This document shows, piece after piece, positions 40,933-50,434 of a stretch of 64,000 bases of DNA. Each line of letters starts with the position of its first letter. Within the stretch, counting starts at the first letter, position 1. The notes under the pieces are model-generated. The model was not told the origin of the DNA and made no database searches. It saw only the letters and a program-made list of their open reading frames with translations. The DNA is from Aromatoleum bremense (lineage in GTDB: Bacteria; Pseudomonadota; Gammaproteobacteria; Burkholderiales; Rhodocyclaceae). The translations under genes and the position numbers were made by a program. The stretch is from NCBI RefSeq assembly GCF_017894365.1, contig NZ_CP059467.1:1488001-1552000 (forward strand), given 5' to 3'.

Positions 40933-42191
40933 ATTCCGACTTTCCGATCCCCACGCTGCGCCCCGGCCCCGACGGGCTGCAGATCGAAGACGTTCCGCTC
41001 GCGGCGATCGCCGAGCGCTTCGGCACGCCGATCTACGTCTATTCGCGCCAGGCACTCGAGCAGGCTTTTGACGCGTACCGTCACGCGCTCGCCGGACGCC
41101 GCGCGCTGGTGTGCTACGCCGTCAAGGCGAACTCCAACCTCGGCGTGCTCGCAATGTTCGCAAAACTCGGCGCCGGGTTCGACATCGTTTCGGGCGGCGA
41201 GTTGTCGCGCGTGCTGGCGGCGGGCGGCGACCCGGGCAAAGTGGTGTTTTCCGGCGTCGGCAAGAGCGGGGCCGAGATGCGCGAGGCGCTCGCGGCCGGC
41301 ATCCGCTGCTTCAACGTCGAATCCGAGGCCGAGCTGGAGCGGCTCGACATGCTCGCGGGCGAGCTCGGCACGCGGGCGCCGATCGCGCTGCGCGTGAACC
41401 CGGACGTCGACCCCAAGACTCACCCCTACATTTCCACCGGACTGAAGAACAACAAGTTCGGTGTCGCGTTCGACACCGCGCTCGCGCTGTACCGCCGTGC
41501 CGCGGGGATGGCGAATGTCCGGATCAGCGGCATCGCCTGCCACATCGGGTCGCAACTCCTGGACTCCGGGCCGATCGCCGAAGCGGCCGAAAAAGTGCTC
41601 GGACTCGTCGATGAGCTCGCAGCGGAAGGGATCCATCTCGACCACATCGATCTCGGCGGCGGCCTCGGCATTCGCTACCGCGACGAGGCGCCCCCGTCGG
41701 TCGCAGCCTATCTCGCGCCGCTGCTGCGCCTGCTCGACGGCCGCAGCGAGGAGCTCTGCTTCGAACCGGGCCGCTCGCTGATCGGCAACGCCGGCCTGCT
41801 GCTGACCCGCGTCGAATACCTGAAGCCGGGCGCCGAGCGGAATTTCGCGATCGTCGACGCGGCGATGAACGACCTCGCGCGCCCCGCCCTCTACGACGCC
41901 TATCACGAAGCGGTCGCGGTGGCGCCGCGCGACGTGCCGGAATGCAATTACGAGATCGTCGGGCCGATCTGCGAAAGCGGCGATTTCCTCGCGCACGACC
42001 GCCCGTTGGCCGTCGCGGCCGGCGACCTGGTCGCGCTGCTGTCGGCCGGCGCATACGGCATGGCGATGAGTTCGAACTACAACACGCGCCCGCGCGCCGC
42101 CGAAGTCATCGTCGACGGTCCCCGCACACACCTCGTGCGACAGCGCGAAACAGTGGAGTCGCTCTACGCGCTGGAGTCGCCGCTACCCTGA
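40929..42191 (+). CDS. lysA: Diaminopimelate decarboxylase
   Basis: 420 residues of the alanine-racemase-like PLP fold. The PLP-binding Lys is in VCYAVKANSN (K67), with NPDVDPKTHPYISTGLKNNKFGV (shown in part), HIGSQLLD, LGGGLGIRY, FEPGRSLIGNAG and the substrate-binding GPICESGD. It converts meso-diaminopimelate to lysine, the last step of lysine synthesis. It overlaps the upstream LptM-like gene by 4 bp and runs 9 bp into the convergent small gene at 42183. Confidence 0.97.
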   Translation: MNSDFPIPTLRPGPDGLQIEDVPLAAIAERFGTPIYVYSRQALEQAFDAYRHALAGRRALVCYAVKANSNLGVLAMFAKLGAGFDIVSGGELSRVLAAGGDPGKVVFSGVGKSGAEMREALAAGIRCFNVESEAELERLDMLAGELGTRAPIALRVNPDVDPKTHPYISTGLKNNKFGVAFDTALALYRRAAGMANVRISGIACHIGSQLLDSGPIAEAAEKVLGLVDELAAEGIHLDHIDLGGGLGIRYRDEAPPSVAAYLAPLLRLLDGRSEELCFEPGRSLIGNAGLLLTRVEYLKPGAERNFAIVDAAMNDLARPALYDAYHEAVAVAPRDVPECNYEIVGPICESGDFLAHDRPLAVAAGDLVALLSAGAYGMAMSSNYNTRPRAAEVIVDGPRTHLVRQRETVESLYALESPLP

Positions 42192-42521
42192 AAAGGGGCC
42201 GCGCCGGGACTCTTCGATCAGCGCCCGGCCGAACGCTTTCCAGGCCGGCCCGCCATGCGTGTGCAGGCCCGTTTCAGCACTCTCCGTCATCGTGCGCAGC
42301 ATCAGGACCGCGAACGCGAACAGCTCTCCCCTCGCCTTGTGCTGCGGGTCCGGATCGTGCAACAGCGCGGTGGTATGCTCGGCGCCGCCGTCGAGCGCCT
42401 CGCGCGCGAGCTGCCGCATCGCCGCCGCGTCCGCCCAGTCGAGCCCGAGCAGGATGCCGCGCTTCAGGATCTCGCGCTCGAGTTCGATCGCATCGCGCGC
42501 AAAGTGCTCGAAGCCGCTCAT
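42183..42521 (-). CDS. Conserved small hypothetical protein downstream of rfbD
   Basis: 112 residues, mostly helical, no family recognised. It has an acidic/basic first half (FARDAIELEREILKRGILLG) and a central helix (HKARGELFAFAVLMLRTMTESA). Two short His/Gly stretches (LHTHGGPAW) stand out. Its ATG overlaps the rfbD stop (ATGA), so it is translated with the rhamnose genes, though nothing links it to sugar chemistry. It overlaps the convergent lysA stop by 9 bp. No membrane segment or signal is visible. Confidence 0.75.
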   Translation of the reverse strand: MSGFEHFARDAIELEREILKRGILLGLDWADAAAMRQLAREALDGGAEHTTALLHDPDPQHKARGELFAFAVLMLRTMTESAETGLHTHGGPAWKAFGRALIEESRRGPFSG

Positions 42522-43468
42522 CGCGCCGCCCTCCCGGTGACGCTTCCGTCACCGCGCGCGCCTCCCCGCCGCTCACCGCCGGCGAGATCATCGAGGCAGC
42601 GCGCGAGCGCATCCTCCCATCGCGGCATGACGATACCGAAGCGCGCCTGCAGCTTGCCCGGGGCGAGGCGTGAATTGGCCGGCCGCGCGGCCGGCGTCGG
42701 ATAGGCGGACGAGGGAATCGGCGTCACCGCGGCGACTTTCAGGCCGATGCCGGGCAGTTGCGCTCGCGCGGCGGCGAAGATTGTCTCGGCAAAACCGTGC
42801 CAGCTGGTCTCTCCGCGGGACGCGAGATTGAACACTCCCGACGAGAAACTGTGCTGCTGCCGCTCCGCCTGCGCCCGGGCGACCGCAAGCGCCGTCGCAT
42901 CGGCAATGTTGCGCGCCCAGGTCGGCGCGCCGATTTGATCCGCGACGATTTGCAGGCTGTCGCGCTCGCCTCCCAGACGCAGCATCGTGCGCACGAAATT
43001 GCCGCCGCGCGCCGCGAACACCCAGGTCGTACGGAAGATCAGGTGGTCACAACCGCTTTCGCGAATTGCGAGCTCGCCCGCGAGTTTGCTGCGGCCGTAG
43101 GCGTTGATCGGCGCGACCGGGTCGTCCTCGTCGTACGGCGCGGGCTTTGTGCCGTCGAACACGTAGTCGGTCGAGTAATGCACCAGCAGTGCACCGCTAC
43201 GCTTCGCGACGCGGGCCAGTTCGCCCGGCGCGGCGCCGTTGATCAGCGTCGCCGCCGTCTCGTCGCTTTCGGCGCGGTCGACGGCGGTGTAGGCCGCGGC
43301 GTTGACGATGACGTCCGGCGCGAGCTCCCCAATCAGCGCTGCGAGCGCAGCCGGCCGGGACAGATCGCAGCGGCTGCGGTCGAGCGCAATCACATCGCCG
43401 AGCGGCATCAGGCTGCGCGCGAGTTCCCAGCCGACCTGGCCGTTCGCGCCGGTCACCAGCAGCTTCAT
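42518..43468 (-). CDS. rfbD: dTDP-4-dehydrorhamnose reductase
   Basis: 316 residues of the extended SDR fold. The NAD(P)-binding motif is VTGANGQVGWELAR (about 4-17), the active-site YxxxK is in NAYGRSKLAGE, with HYSTDYVFDGTKPAPY and FRTTWVFAARGGNFV as in other RmlD proteins. It reduces dTDP-4-keto-rhamnose to dTDP-L-rhamnose. The last ~20 residues are basic and Gly-rich beyond the usual end. Start overlaps the rfbC stop. Last rhamnose gene in the order rfbB, rfbA, rfbC, rfbD. Confidence 0.95.
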   Translation of the reverse strand: MKLLVTGANGQVGWELARSLMPLGDVIALDRSRCDLSRPAALAALIGELAPDVIVNAAAYTAVDRAESDETAATLINGAAPGELARVAKRSGALLVHYSTDYVFDGTKPAPYDEDDPVAPINAYGRSKLAGELAIRESGCDHLIFRTTWVFAARGGNFVRTMLRLGGERDSLQIVADQIGAPTWARNIADATALAVARAQAERQQHSFSSGVFNLASRGETSWHGFAETIFAAARAQLPGIGLKVAAVTPIPSSAYPTPAARPANSRLAPGKLQARFGIVMPRWEDALARCLDDLAGGERRGGARGDGSVTGRAAR

Positions 43469-44006
43469 TCGAACACCTCGCAGGCGGCGAGCGGCTTGCC
43501 TTCGCGGTCCTTCCCCGACAGCAGCGGGGCGTCGAGCGGCCAGTCGACACCGACCGCCGGGTCGTTCCACAGCAGGCAGCGCTCGTGCTCCGGCGCGTAA
43601 TAGTCGGTGGTCTTGTAGAGAAAATCGGCCGATTCCGACAGCACGACGAAGCCGTGCGCGAAACCGGGCGGAATCCACAGCTGGCGGTGGTTGTCCTCGG
43701 ACAGCTCCACCCCTGCCCAGCGGCCGAAGCTCGGCGACGCCCGGCGCAGGTCGACCGCGACGTCGAACACCGCGCCGCGCACGACCCGCACGAGCTTGCC
43801 CTGCGGCTGGCGGATCTGGTAGTGCAGGCCGCGCAACACGCCGCGCGCCGAGCGCGAATGGTTGTCCTGCACGAAGGTCTCGTCGAGCCCGGTCGCGTCG
43901 CGAAAAGCCCGCGCGTTGAAACTCTCGAAAAAGAAGCCGCGCGCATCGCCGAACACTTTCGGCTCGATCATCAGCACGTCGGGAATCGAGGTCGGCACGG
44001 CCTTCA

Positions 44007-44007
<1 letters not shown>
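43465..44007 (-). CDS. rfbC: dTDP-4-dehydrorhamnose 3,5-epimerase
   Basis: 180 residues, the normal RmlC size. Cupin core with VFGDARGFFFESFNA, FVQDNHSRSARGVLRGLHYQ (His and Lys catalytic region nearby), QGKLVRVVRGAVFDVAVDLR and WIPPGFAHGFVVLSE. It epimerises C3 and C5 of dTDP-4-keto-6-deoxyglucose. Start at 44007 overlaps the rfbA stop by one base and is translated right after it. Confidence 0.95.
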
Positions 44008-44891
<884 letters not shown>

Positions 44892-44906
44892 CGCGTCAAG
44901 TCCTTC

Positions 44907-45965
44907 CTATCGTTGGCCATAGTTGCGGTCGACCCACTCACGGTAGGCGCCGCTCTGCACATGCGCGACCCAGTCCTGGTGATCGAGGTACCACGCGATG
45001 GTCTTGCGGATGCCCGATTCGAACGTCTCGACGGGCCGCCAGCCGAGTTCGCGTTCGATCTTGCGCGCGTCGATCGCGTAGCGCCGGTCGTGTCCGGGCC
45101 GGTCGGCGACGTAGGTGATGAGCCGCGCATGCGGGCCGGCGGGGTCGGGGCGCAGCTCGTCGAGCAGCGTGCACACCGTATGCACGATGTCGAGGTTCGG
45201 CTTCTCGTTCCAGCCGCCGACGTTGTAAGTCTCGCCTGCGCGCCCGCGCGCGAGCACTTCGCGGATCGCCGCGCAATGGTCGCCGACGTACAGCCAGTCG
45301 CGCACGTTCTGCCCGTCGCCATAGACCGGCAGCGGCTTGCCGGCGAGCGCATTGGCGATCATCAGCGGGATCAGCTTCTCGGGGAACTGGTACGGGCCGT
45401 AGTTGTTCGAGCAGTTCGTCGTCACCACCGGCAGGCCGTAGGTGTGATGCCAGGCCCGCACGAGGTGGTCGGAAGCGGCCTTGCTCGCGGAATACGGGCT
45501 GTTCGGCTCGAAGCCTTTCGTCTCGGTGAACGCCGGGTCGGCGGGGCCGAGCGAGCCGTACACCTCGTCGGTCGACACATGCAGGAAGCGGAATCCCGCT
45601 TTCGCGTCGCCGTCGAGCCCGGACCAGTACGCGCGCGCCGCCTCGAGCAGCGTGAAGGTGCCTTCGACGTTGGTGCGGACGAACGCCGCCGGCCCGTGGA
45701 TCGAGCGGTCGACGTGGCTCTCGGCGGCGAAATGCACGATCGCGCGCGGGTGATGTTCGGCCAGCAGGCGGTCGAGCAGCGCGCGGTCGCAGATGTCGCC
45801 GTGGACGAACACGTGGCGCGCATCGCCCGTCAGCGAAGCGAGGTTCTCGCGGTTGCCGGCGTAGGTCAGGGCATCGAGATTGACGACCGGTTCGCCGGTC
45901 TGGCCCAGCCAGTCGAGCACGAAGTTGGCACCGATGAAGCCGGCGCCGCCGGTTACCAGAATCAT
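44907..45965 (-). CDS. rfbB: dTDP-glucose 4,6-dehydratase
   Basis: 352 residues, extended SDR. The NAD motif is [13 protein letters not shown], the catalytic [10 protein letters not shown] and [14 protein letters not shown] (YxxxK) are present, as is [20 protein letters not shown]. It forms dTDP-4-keto-6-deoxyglucose. First gene of the rhamnose operon, divergent from dacB across 145 bp, where the promoter should lie. No glycosyltransferase or polysaccharide genes follow in the window. Confidence 0.96.
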   Translation of the reverse strand: MILVTGGAGFIGANFVLDWLGQTGEPVVNLDALTYAGNRENLASLTGDARHVFVHGDICDRALLDRLLAEHHPRAIVHFAAESHVDRSIHGPAAFVRTNVEGTFTLLEAARAYWSGLDGDAKAGFRFLHVSTDEVYGSLGPADPAFTETKGFEPNSPYSASKAASDHLVRAWHHTYGLPVVTTNCSNNYGPYQFPEKLIPLMIANALAGKPLPVYGDGQNVRDWLYVGDHCAAIREVLARGRAGETYNVGGWNEKPNLDIVHTVCTLLDELRPDPAGPHARLITYVADRPGHDRRYAIDARKIERELGWRPVETFESGIRKTIAWYLDHQDWVAHVQSGAYREWVDRNYGQR

Positions 45966-46110
45966 GGAACTCCCCTATGGACGGAATCGTCGTCCGCGCG
46001 GCAGCGTAGAATGCCGGGCCCGCGAACGATCAGGAGGCCGAATTGTATCCTGCCGACAAGCGGCACGCGCCGCGCCGGCCGCCAAAGCACCGCAATCCGG
46101 CATTCCGCCG

Positions 46111-47547
46111 ATGACGAGCGCATTGTTGCGCGTGCTCGGCGCGCTGTTCCTCGGCGGCTGGCTCGCCACCGCCCACCCCTCCCACGCTTCCGCGCTGCCG
46201 GAGCCGGTCGCACAGGCCCTCGCTGCCGCGCACATTCCGCAATCGGCCGTCGCGCTGTGGGTGCAGGCCGTCGACGACGGCGAACCGCAACTGCGCGTAA
46301 ACGCCGAGCGGCCGATGAATCCGGCGTCCGTGATGAAGCTCGTCACCGCGTTCGCCGCGTTCGAGCGCTTCGGCCCGGCGCACGTGTGGACGACTCGCGT
46401 CGCGGCGACCGGGACCATCCGCGCCGGCGTGCTCGAAGGCGACCTCTACCTGATCGGCGGCGCGGACCCGCTGCTGAGCGTCGAGCGGCTGTGGACGCTG
46501 CTGCGCAAGATCCGCGCGCTCGGCATCGAGACAATCCGCGGCGATCTCGTGCTCGACGGCTCGGCGCTGCGGCTGCCGCAGCACGACCCGGCGGCGTTCG
46601 ACGATCGCGCGCTGCGCCCGTACAACAGCGGCGCCCACGGCCTGCTGGTGAATTTCAACACGCTGAATTTGACGCTGCTGCCCGCAGGCAGGCCGGGCGA
46701 GCGGGTCACGGTCGCGGCCAGCCCGCCGCTGAAAGGGCTCGACATCGACAACCGCATCGTCATCGCAGCGGGCGAGTGCGGGGTGTGGTACCGCGACCTC
46801 GACGCGTTGCTCGAAGCCGCGCCGGGCGGTCCGCGCCTGGTGCTGCTCGGCAGCCTGCCGGCGAGCTGCGGCCAGCGCGACTGGGCGACGGCGCCGCTGC
46901 CGCCGGAACGCTTCGGCGTCGCCGCCGTCGCCGCGCTGTGGGCGGAACTCGGCGGCAAGCTCGAAGGCGTCGCGAGGCCGGGCACAGTGCCCAGTGATGC
47001 CGCGCCGCTGCTGACCGGCAGCTCGCCGCCGCTCGCGGACGTCGTGCGCGAGATGAACAAATGGTCGAGCAACGTGATCGCGCGCCAGCTGCTCGCCACC
47101 CTCGGCGCCACCGACGCGACATCGCCCGACATGGTCGCCGGCGGCGCGGCGCTCACGCGGGCGCTGCTCGACGCGGCGGGCATCAGCACGGCCGGGCTGT
47201 TCGTCGAGAACGGCTCCGGCCTGTCGCGCAGCGAGAGCGTCAGCGCCCGAACCCTCGGCGAAATCCTGCTCACTGCGTGGCGGCGACCGTACATGCCGGA
47301 ATTCATCGCCGCGCTGCCGGTCGCCGGCCTCGACGGCACCGCGCGCGGCCGGCTCCACGACAGCCCGGCGCGCGGCCAGGCGCATATCAAGACCGGCTCG
47401 ATCAACGGCGTACGCGCGATGGCCGGCTACGTGCTGGACCGCAACGGCCGCCGCCATGTCGTCGCGATGCTGGCCAACGATGTCGCGGCGGGCAGCAGCC
47501 AGGCGGCGCAGGACGCGCTGCTCGAATGGGTGTGGGACGCGCGCTGA
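46111..47547 (+). CDS. dacB: D-alanyl-D-alanine carboxypeptidase/endopeptidase (PBP4 type)
   Basis: 478 residues. A signal peptide (to about residue 28, PSHASA) leads into a class C penicillin-binding domain. The catalytic motifs are SVMK (about 73), SSN in MNKWSSNVIARQL and KTG in HIKTGSING (about 427). Domain II typical of PBP4, inserted between SxxK and SxN, is present. It trims peptidoglycan side chains or cross-links in the periplasm. The start at 46111 is chosen for the signal peptide; the frame runs further upstream without one. Confidence 0.93.
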   Translation: MTSALLRVLGALFLGGWLATAHPSHASALPEPVAQALAAAHIPQSAVALWVQAVDDGEPQLRVNAERPMNPASVMKLVTAFAAFERFGPAHVWTTRVAATGTIRAGVLEGDLYLIGGADPLLSVERLWTLLRKIRALGIETIRGDLVLDGSALRLPQHDPAAFDDRALRPYNSGAHGLLVNFNTLNLTLLPAGRPGERVTVAASPPLKGLDIDNRIVIAAGECGVWYRDLDALLEAAPGGPRLVLLGSLPASCGQRDWATAPLPPERFGVAAVAALWAELGGKLEGVARPGTVPSDAAPLLTGSSPPLADVVREMNKWSSNVIARQLLATLGATDATSPDMVAGGAALTRALLDAAGISTAGLFVENGSGLSRSESVSARTLGEILLTAWRRPYMPEFIAALPVAGLDGTARGRLHDSPARGQAHIKTGSINGVRAMAGYVLDRNGRRHVVAMLANDVAAGSSQAAQDALLEWVWDAR

Positions 47548-47577
47548 GCCTCGCCTCCCTGCCGCCGCCTCGCGCTG

Positions 47578-48000
47578 TCACCCCGGCGGCATCGGCATCA
47601 TGCCGCGATGCAGGAGGCTCCACCACCCGCGCGCGACGCGGTAGACGACCCACAGGCCGGCGCCGGCGACGAGCGCCAGCGCGAGCGGGATGCCGATGAT
47701 CGTGAACGCCAGCAGCAGGCCCGCGACGATCCACAGCGCCGCGAACCAGAACGTGCGGATCTGCCAGCGAAAATGGCTTTCCAGCCAGGTGCCGCGGACT
47801 GCGCCGCGCTTGAGATAGTTCAGCACCACGGCGACGATCGACGGCACGCTGGCAACGAAGCTGCCGATGATCGTCGCGCTGCCGACGACTCCGGTGACCA
47901 CCGCGAACGCGTGCAGCGCGTAGATCAAGTGCGTCAGCGTGACGAGGTTGCCGAGATCGGCGCTGCGCACCGGGCCGCCGTCGGACGAATACTGGGTCAT
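47578..48000 (-). CDS. DUF4870-like membrane protein
   Basis: 140 residues with three or four hydrophobic stretches (about 17-60 and 80-125), including AVVTGVVGSATIIGSFVASV, WFAALWIVAGLLLAF and GIPLALALVAGAGLWVVYRV. The segments NYLKRGAVRGTWLESHFRWQIRTFW and RVARGWWSLLHRGMMP resemble the DUF4870 family of small inner-membrane proteins of unknown role. Stops in the gap after convergent dacB; 83 bp downstream of ubiD on the same strand. Confidence 0.8.
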   Translation of the reverse strand: MTQYSSDGGPVRSADLGNLVTLTHLIYALHAFAVVTGVVGSATIIGSFVASVPSIVAVVLNYLKRGAVRGTWLESHFRWQIRTFWFAALWIVAGLLLAFTIIGIPLALALVAGAGLWVVYRVARGWWSLLHRGMMPMPPG

Positions 48001-48083
48001 GCGGAACTCCTTTGCTGTTGAAGCGCATCGAGGATGCGACTGCGGACGGTGCGGTCCGTTCGCGCAGGCGCCCGATTTGTCCG

Positions 48084-49574
48084 CTACAGGCCGAGCTCGC
48101 CCCACATCGCGTCGACGCGCACCTTCACCGCGTCGTCCATGACGATCGGCCGGCCCCATTCGCGCGTCGTCTCGCCGGGCCACTTGTTCGTCGCATCGAG
48201 CCCCATCTTGCTGCCGAGGCTCGCGACCGGGCTCGCGAAGTCGAGGTAGTCGATCGGCGTGTTATCGACGAGCACCGTGTCGCGGCTCGCGTCGACGCGC
48301 GTCGTCAGCGCCCAGATCACTTCCTTCCAGTCGCGGATCGCGACGTCGTCATCGACGACGATGATGAACTTCGTATACATGAACTGCCGCAGGAAGCTCC
48401 AGATGCCGAACATCACGCGCTTCGCGTGGCCCGGGTACTGCTTCCGGATGCTGACCACTGCGAGCCGGTACGAGCAGCCTTCCGGCGGCAGGTAGAAATC
48501 GACGATCTCCGGATACTGTTTCTGCAACAGCGGCACGAACACTTCGTTGAGCGCGAGCCCGAGCATCGCCGGCTCGTCGGGCGGCTTGCCGGTGTAGGTC
48601 GAATGGTAGATCGGGTCCCTGCGCATCGTGATGCGTTCGATCGTGAACACCGGGAACTCCGAGACCTCGTTGTAATAGCCGGTGTGGTCGCCGTACGGCC
48701 CTTCGGCCGCGGTGTCGCCGGGGTGGATCACGCCTTCGAGCACGATCTCGGCCGACGCCGGCACCTGCAGGTCGGAGCCGAGGCATTTGACCAGTTCGGT
48801 CTTCGCGCCGCGCAACAGCCCGGCGAACTGGTATTCCGACAGCGAATCCGGCACCGGCGTCACCGCGCCGAGGATCGTCGCCGGGTCGCAGCCGAGCACG
48901 ACCGCGACCGGGAACGCTTCGCCCGGATGCGCCTGTTGATGATCGCGAAAATCCAGCGCGCCGCCGCGATGCGCGAGCCAGCGCATGATCACCCGATCGC
49001 GGCCCAGCACCTGTTGGCGGTAGATGCCGAGGTTCTGCCGCTTCTTGCCCGGCCCGCGTGTCACGACAAGGCCCCACGTGATCAGCGGCGCGACGTCGCC
49101 GGGCCAGCAATGCTGGATCGGCAGCCGCGCCAGATCGACCTCCGCGCCTTCCCACACCACTTCCTGGCAGGGCGCCGAACGCACCTCCTTCGGCGCCATG
49201 TTCAGCACCTGGCGGAACACCGGCAGCTTCTCCCACGCGTCCCGGAATCCTTTCGGCGGCTCGGGCTCCTTGAGGAACGCGAGCAGCCTGCCGACTTCAC
49301 GCAGCGGCGTCTGCCAGTCGCCGTCCGCGAGTTCCTCGCCCATGCCGAGCGCAACGCGCTGCGGCGTGCCGAAGAGATTCGCGAGCACCGGGATCGCCTG
49401 CGCCACCCCGCGCGTCACCGGCTGCTCGAACAGCAGCGCCGGCCCCCCGGCACGCAAGACGCGGTCGGCGATCTCGGTCATCTCGAGATGCGTGTCGACA
49501 GCAACGGCAATGCGCTTGAGTTCGCCGCGCTCTTCGAGCTGGGCGATGAAGTCGCGAAGGTCGTGGTATTTCAT
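48084..49574 (-). CDS. ubiD: UbiD-family decarboxylase (4-hydroxy-3-polyprenylbenzoate decarboxylase)
   Basis: 496 residues, against 497 in E. coli UbiD. Matches run along the whole length: [75 protein letters not shown] and [17 protein letters not shown]. UbiD enzymes need prenylated FMN (made by UbiX, not seen here) and decarboxylate 4-hydroxy-3-polyprenylbenzoate in ubiquinone synthesis; related ones act on aromatic acids. The close length and match to E. coli favour the ubiquinone role. ubiA and ubiC lie 4-5 kb downstream in coordinates. Confidence 0.92.
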   Translation of the reverse strand: MKYHDLRDFIAQLEERGELKRIAVAVDTHLEMTEIADRVLRAGGPALLFEQPVTRGVAQAIPVLANLFGTPQRVALGMGEELADGDWQTPLREVGRLLAFLKEPEPPKGFRDAWEKLPVFRQVLNMAPKEVRSAPCQEVVWEGAEVDLARLPIQHCWPGDVAPLITWGLVVTRGPGKKRQNLGIYRQQVLGRDRVIMRWLAHRGGALDFRDHQQAHPGEAFPVAVVLGCDPATILGAVTPVPDSLSEYQFAGLLRGAKTELVKCLGSDLQVPASAEIVLEGVIHPGDTAAEGPYGDHTGYYNEVSEFPVFTIERITMRRDPIYHSTYTGKPPDEPAMLGLALNEVFVPLLQKQYPEIVDFYLPPEGCSYRLAVVSIRKQYPGHAKRVMFGIWSFLRQFMYTKFIIVVDDDVAIRDWKEVIWALTTRVDASRDTVLVDNTPIDYLDFASPVASLGSKMGLDATNKWPGETTREWGRPIVMDDAVKVRVDAMWGELGL

Positions 49575-49635
49575 ACGGTTTTTTTACTCGCCAGTGCGCG
49601 TTTCGAGCACGAAATGCCATCGCGATTCCGCCGTT

Positions 49636-49866
49636 TCAGTGCCCACTGTTGTCGGCGTGGTTGTCGAGTCGATCAAGAATGCCGAGCGCCTGGCGGACAT
49701 CGCCCTGTGCGGCGAGCGCACGAAAGCGGTTTTCCGTGTCCCACGCGGCGAGCGCCTGCGCGCTCATTTCCTCGACGAGCTTGTTCACACTCAATCCTCG
49801 GCTGCGCGCCAGCGACTTCAGCCGCTCCGCCGTGTCATCGGGCAGCCGGATCGTCAATGTACTCAT
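49636..49866 (-). CDS. Ribbon-helix-helix (CopG/Arc-like) antitoxin
   Basis: 76 residues. The N-terminus LTIRLPDDTAERLKSLARSR is a ribbon strand and first helix of the RHH fold, followed by GLSVNKLVEEMSAQAL. Such proteins bind operator DNA as dimers and neutralise a partner toxin with their C-terminus. The ATG overlaps the stop of the PIN gene just upstream in the transcript, so the toxin-like gene comes first, opposite to the most common order. Confidence 0.82.
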   Translation of the reverse strand: MSTLTIRLPDDTAERLKSLARSRGLSVNKLVEEMSAQALAAWDTENRFRALAAQGDVRQALGILDRLDNHADNSGH

Positions 49867-50282
49867 CGCAATACCTCCAAGCATTCGGCCGGCGTCATTA
49901 CCCGCAACCCGCCCCACTTCAATTCACCTCGCCCGACATCCCGGATGTTGTGTGTCACGACAGCCGTCGCACCGCCCGCGAGAGCCAGCTCGATGAGATG
50001 GTTATCTGCCTCGTCAGGCAGATTGGGGCGCCAGCCGTAATACACCGTCACCCAACGTCCTACCCGGGCCAATGCGGCGAGCACCTGACGGCGCTCTTCG
50101 GGCGTCGTCGCGTCCGTCCACACCGGCCTGCCCAGCAGATCCTCGTATTCCAGCCACAGCGCATTACCAAACAACGGCTGACAAACCCCTCTCAGCGCAA
50201 GCCGAAGCACTTCACGCGAAGCGCCGCGCTCGGAGCGCATCGCAGCAACGAATACGTTGGTATCGATTACGATCGGGATCAT
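49863..50282 (-). CDS. PIN-domain toxin-like ribonuclease (COG1569 type)
   Basis: 139 residues from ATG 50282. PIN-fold acidic residues are visible: VIDTNVFVAAM with the first Asp, ALWLEYEDLL with Glu, and NLPDEADNHLIELALAGGATAVVTHN with the later Asp/Asn set. The layout matches the putative toxin PIN family (TIGR00305/COG1569). Such toxins cut RNA when their antitoxin is lost. An in-frame start upstream would add about 10 hydrophobic residues and is less likely. Co-transcribed with the RHH gene, by a 4-bp overlap. Confidence 0.85.
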   Translation of the reverse strand: MIPIVIDTNVFVAAMRSERGASREVLRLALRGVCQPLFGNALWLEYEDLLGRPVWTDATTPEERRQVLAALARVGRWVTVYYGWRPNLPDEADNHLIELALAGGATAVVTHNIRDVGRGELKWGGLRVMTPAECLEVLR

Positions 50283-50348
50283 GAGTGATAGCGTATACGC
50301 CATCATCGAGAAGCGCAATTCGCTTCCGTCGCCACGGCGCATTCATAG

Positions 50349-50381
50349 AAAAACCCCGCCTTCTTCCGAAGAGCGGGGTTT
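50349..50381 (-). terminator. Rho-independent terminator after the Ig-like lipoprotein gene
   Basis: AAACCCCGC (50351-50359) and GCGGGGTTT (50373-50381) form a perfect 9-bp stem, with CTTC/GAAG pairing inside the loop. On the minus strand the stem runs into TTTTTCT. It lies about 55 bp beyond the lipoprotein stop. Confidence 0.85.
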
Positions 50382-50434
50382 GAACAAGCGGGATGCGGGA
50401 CTCGTTTAATTACGTGATCAAACCCTGATGTACT

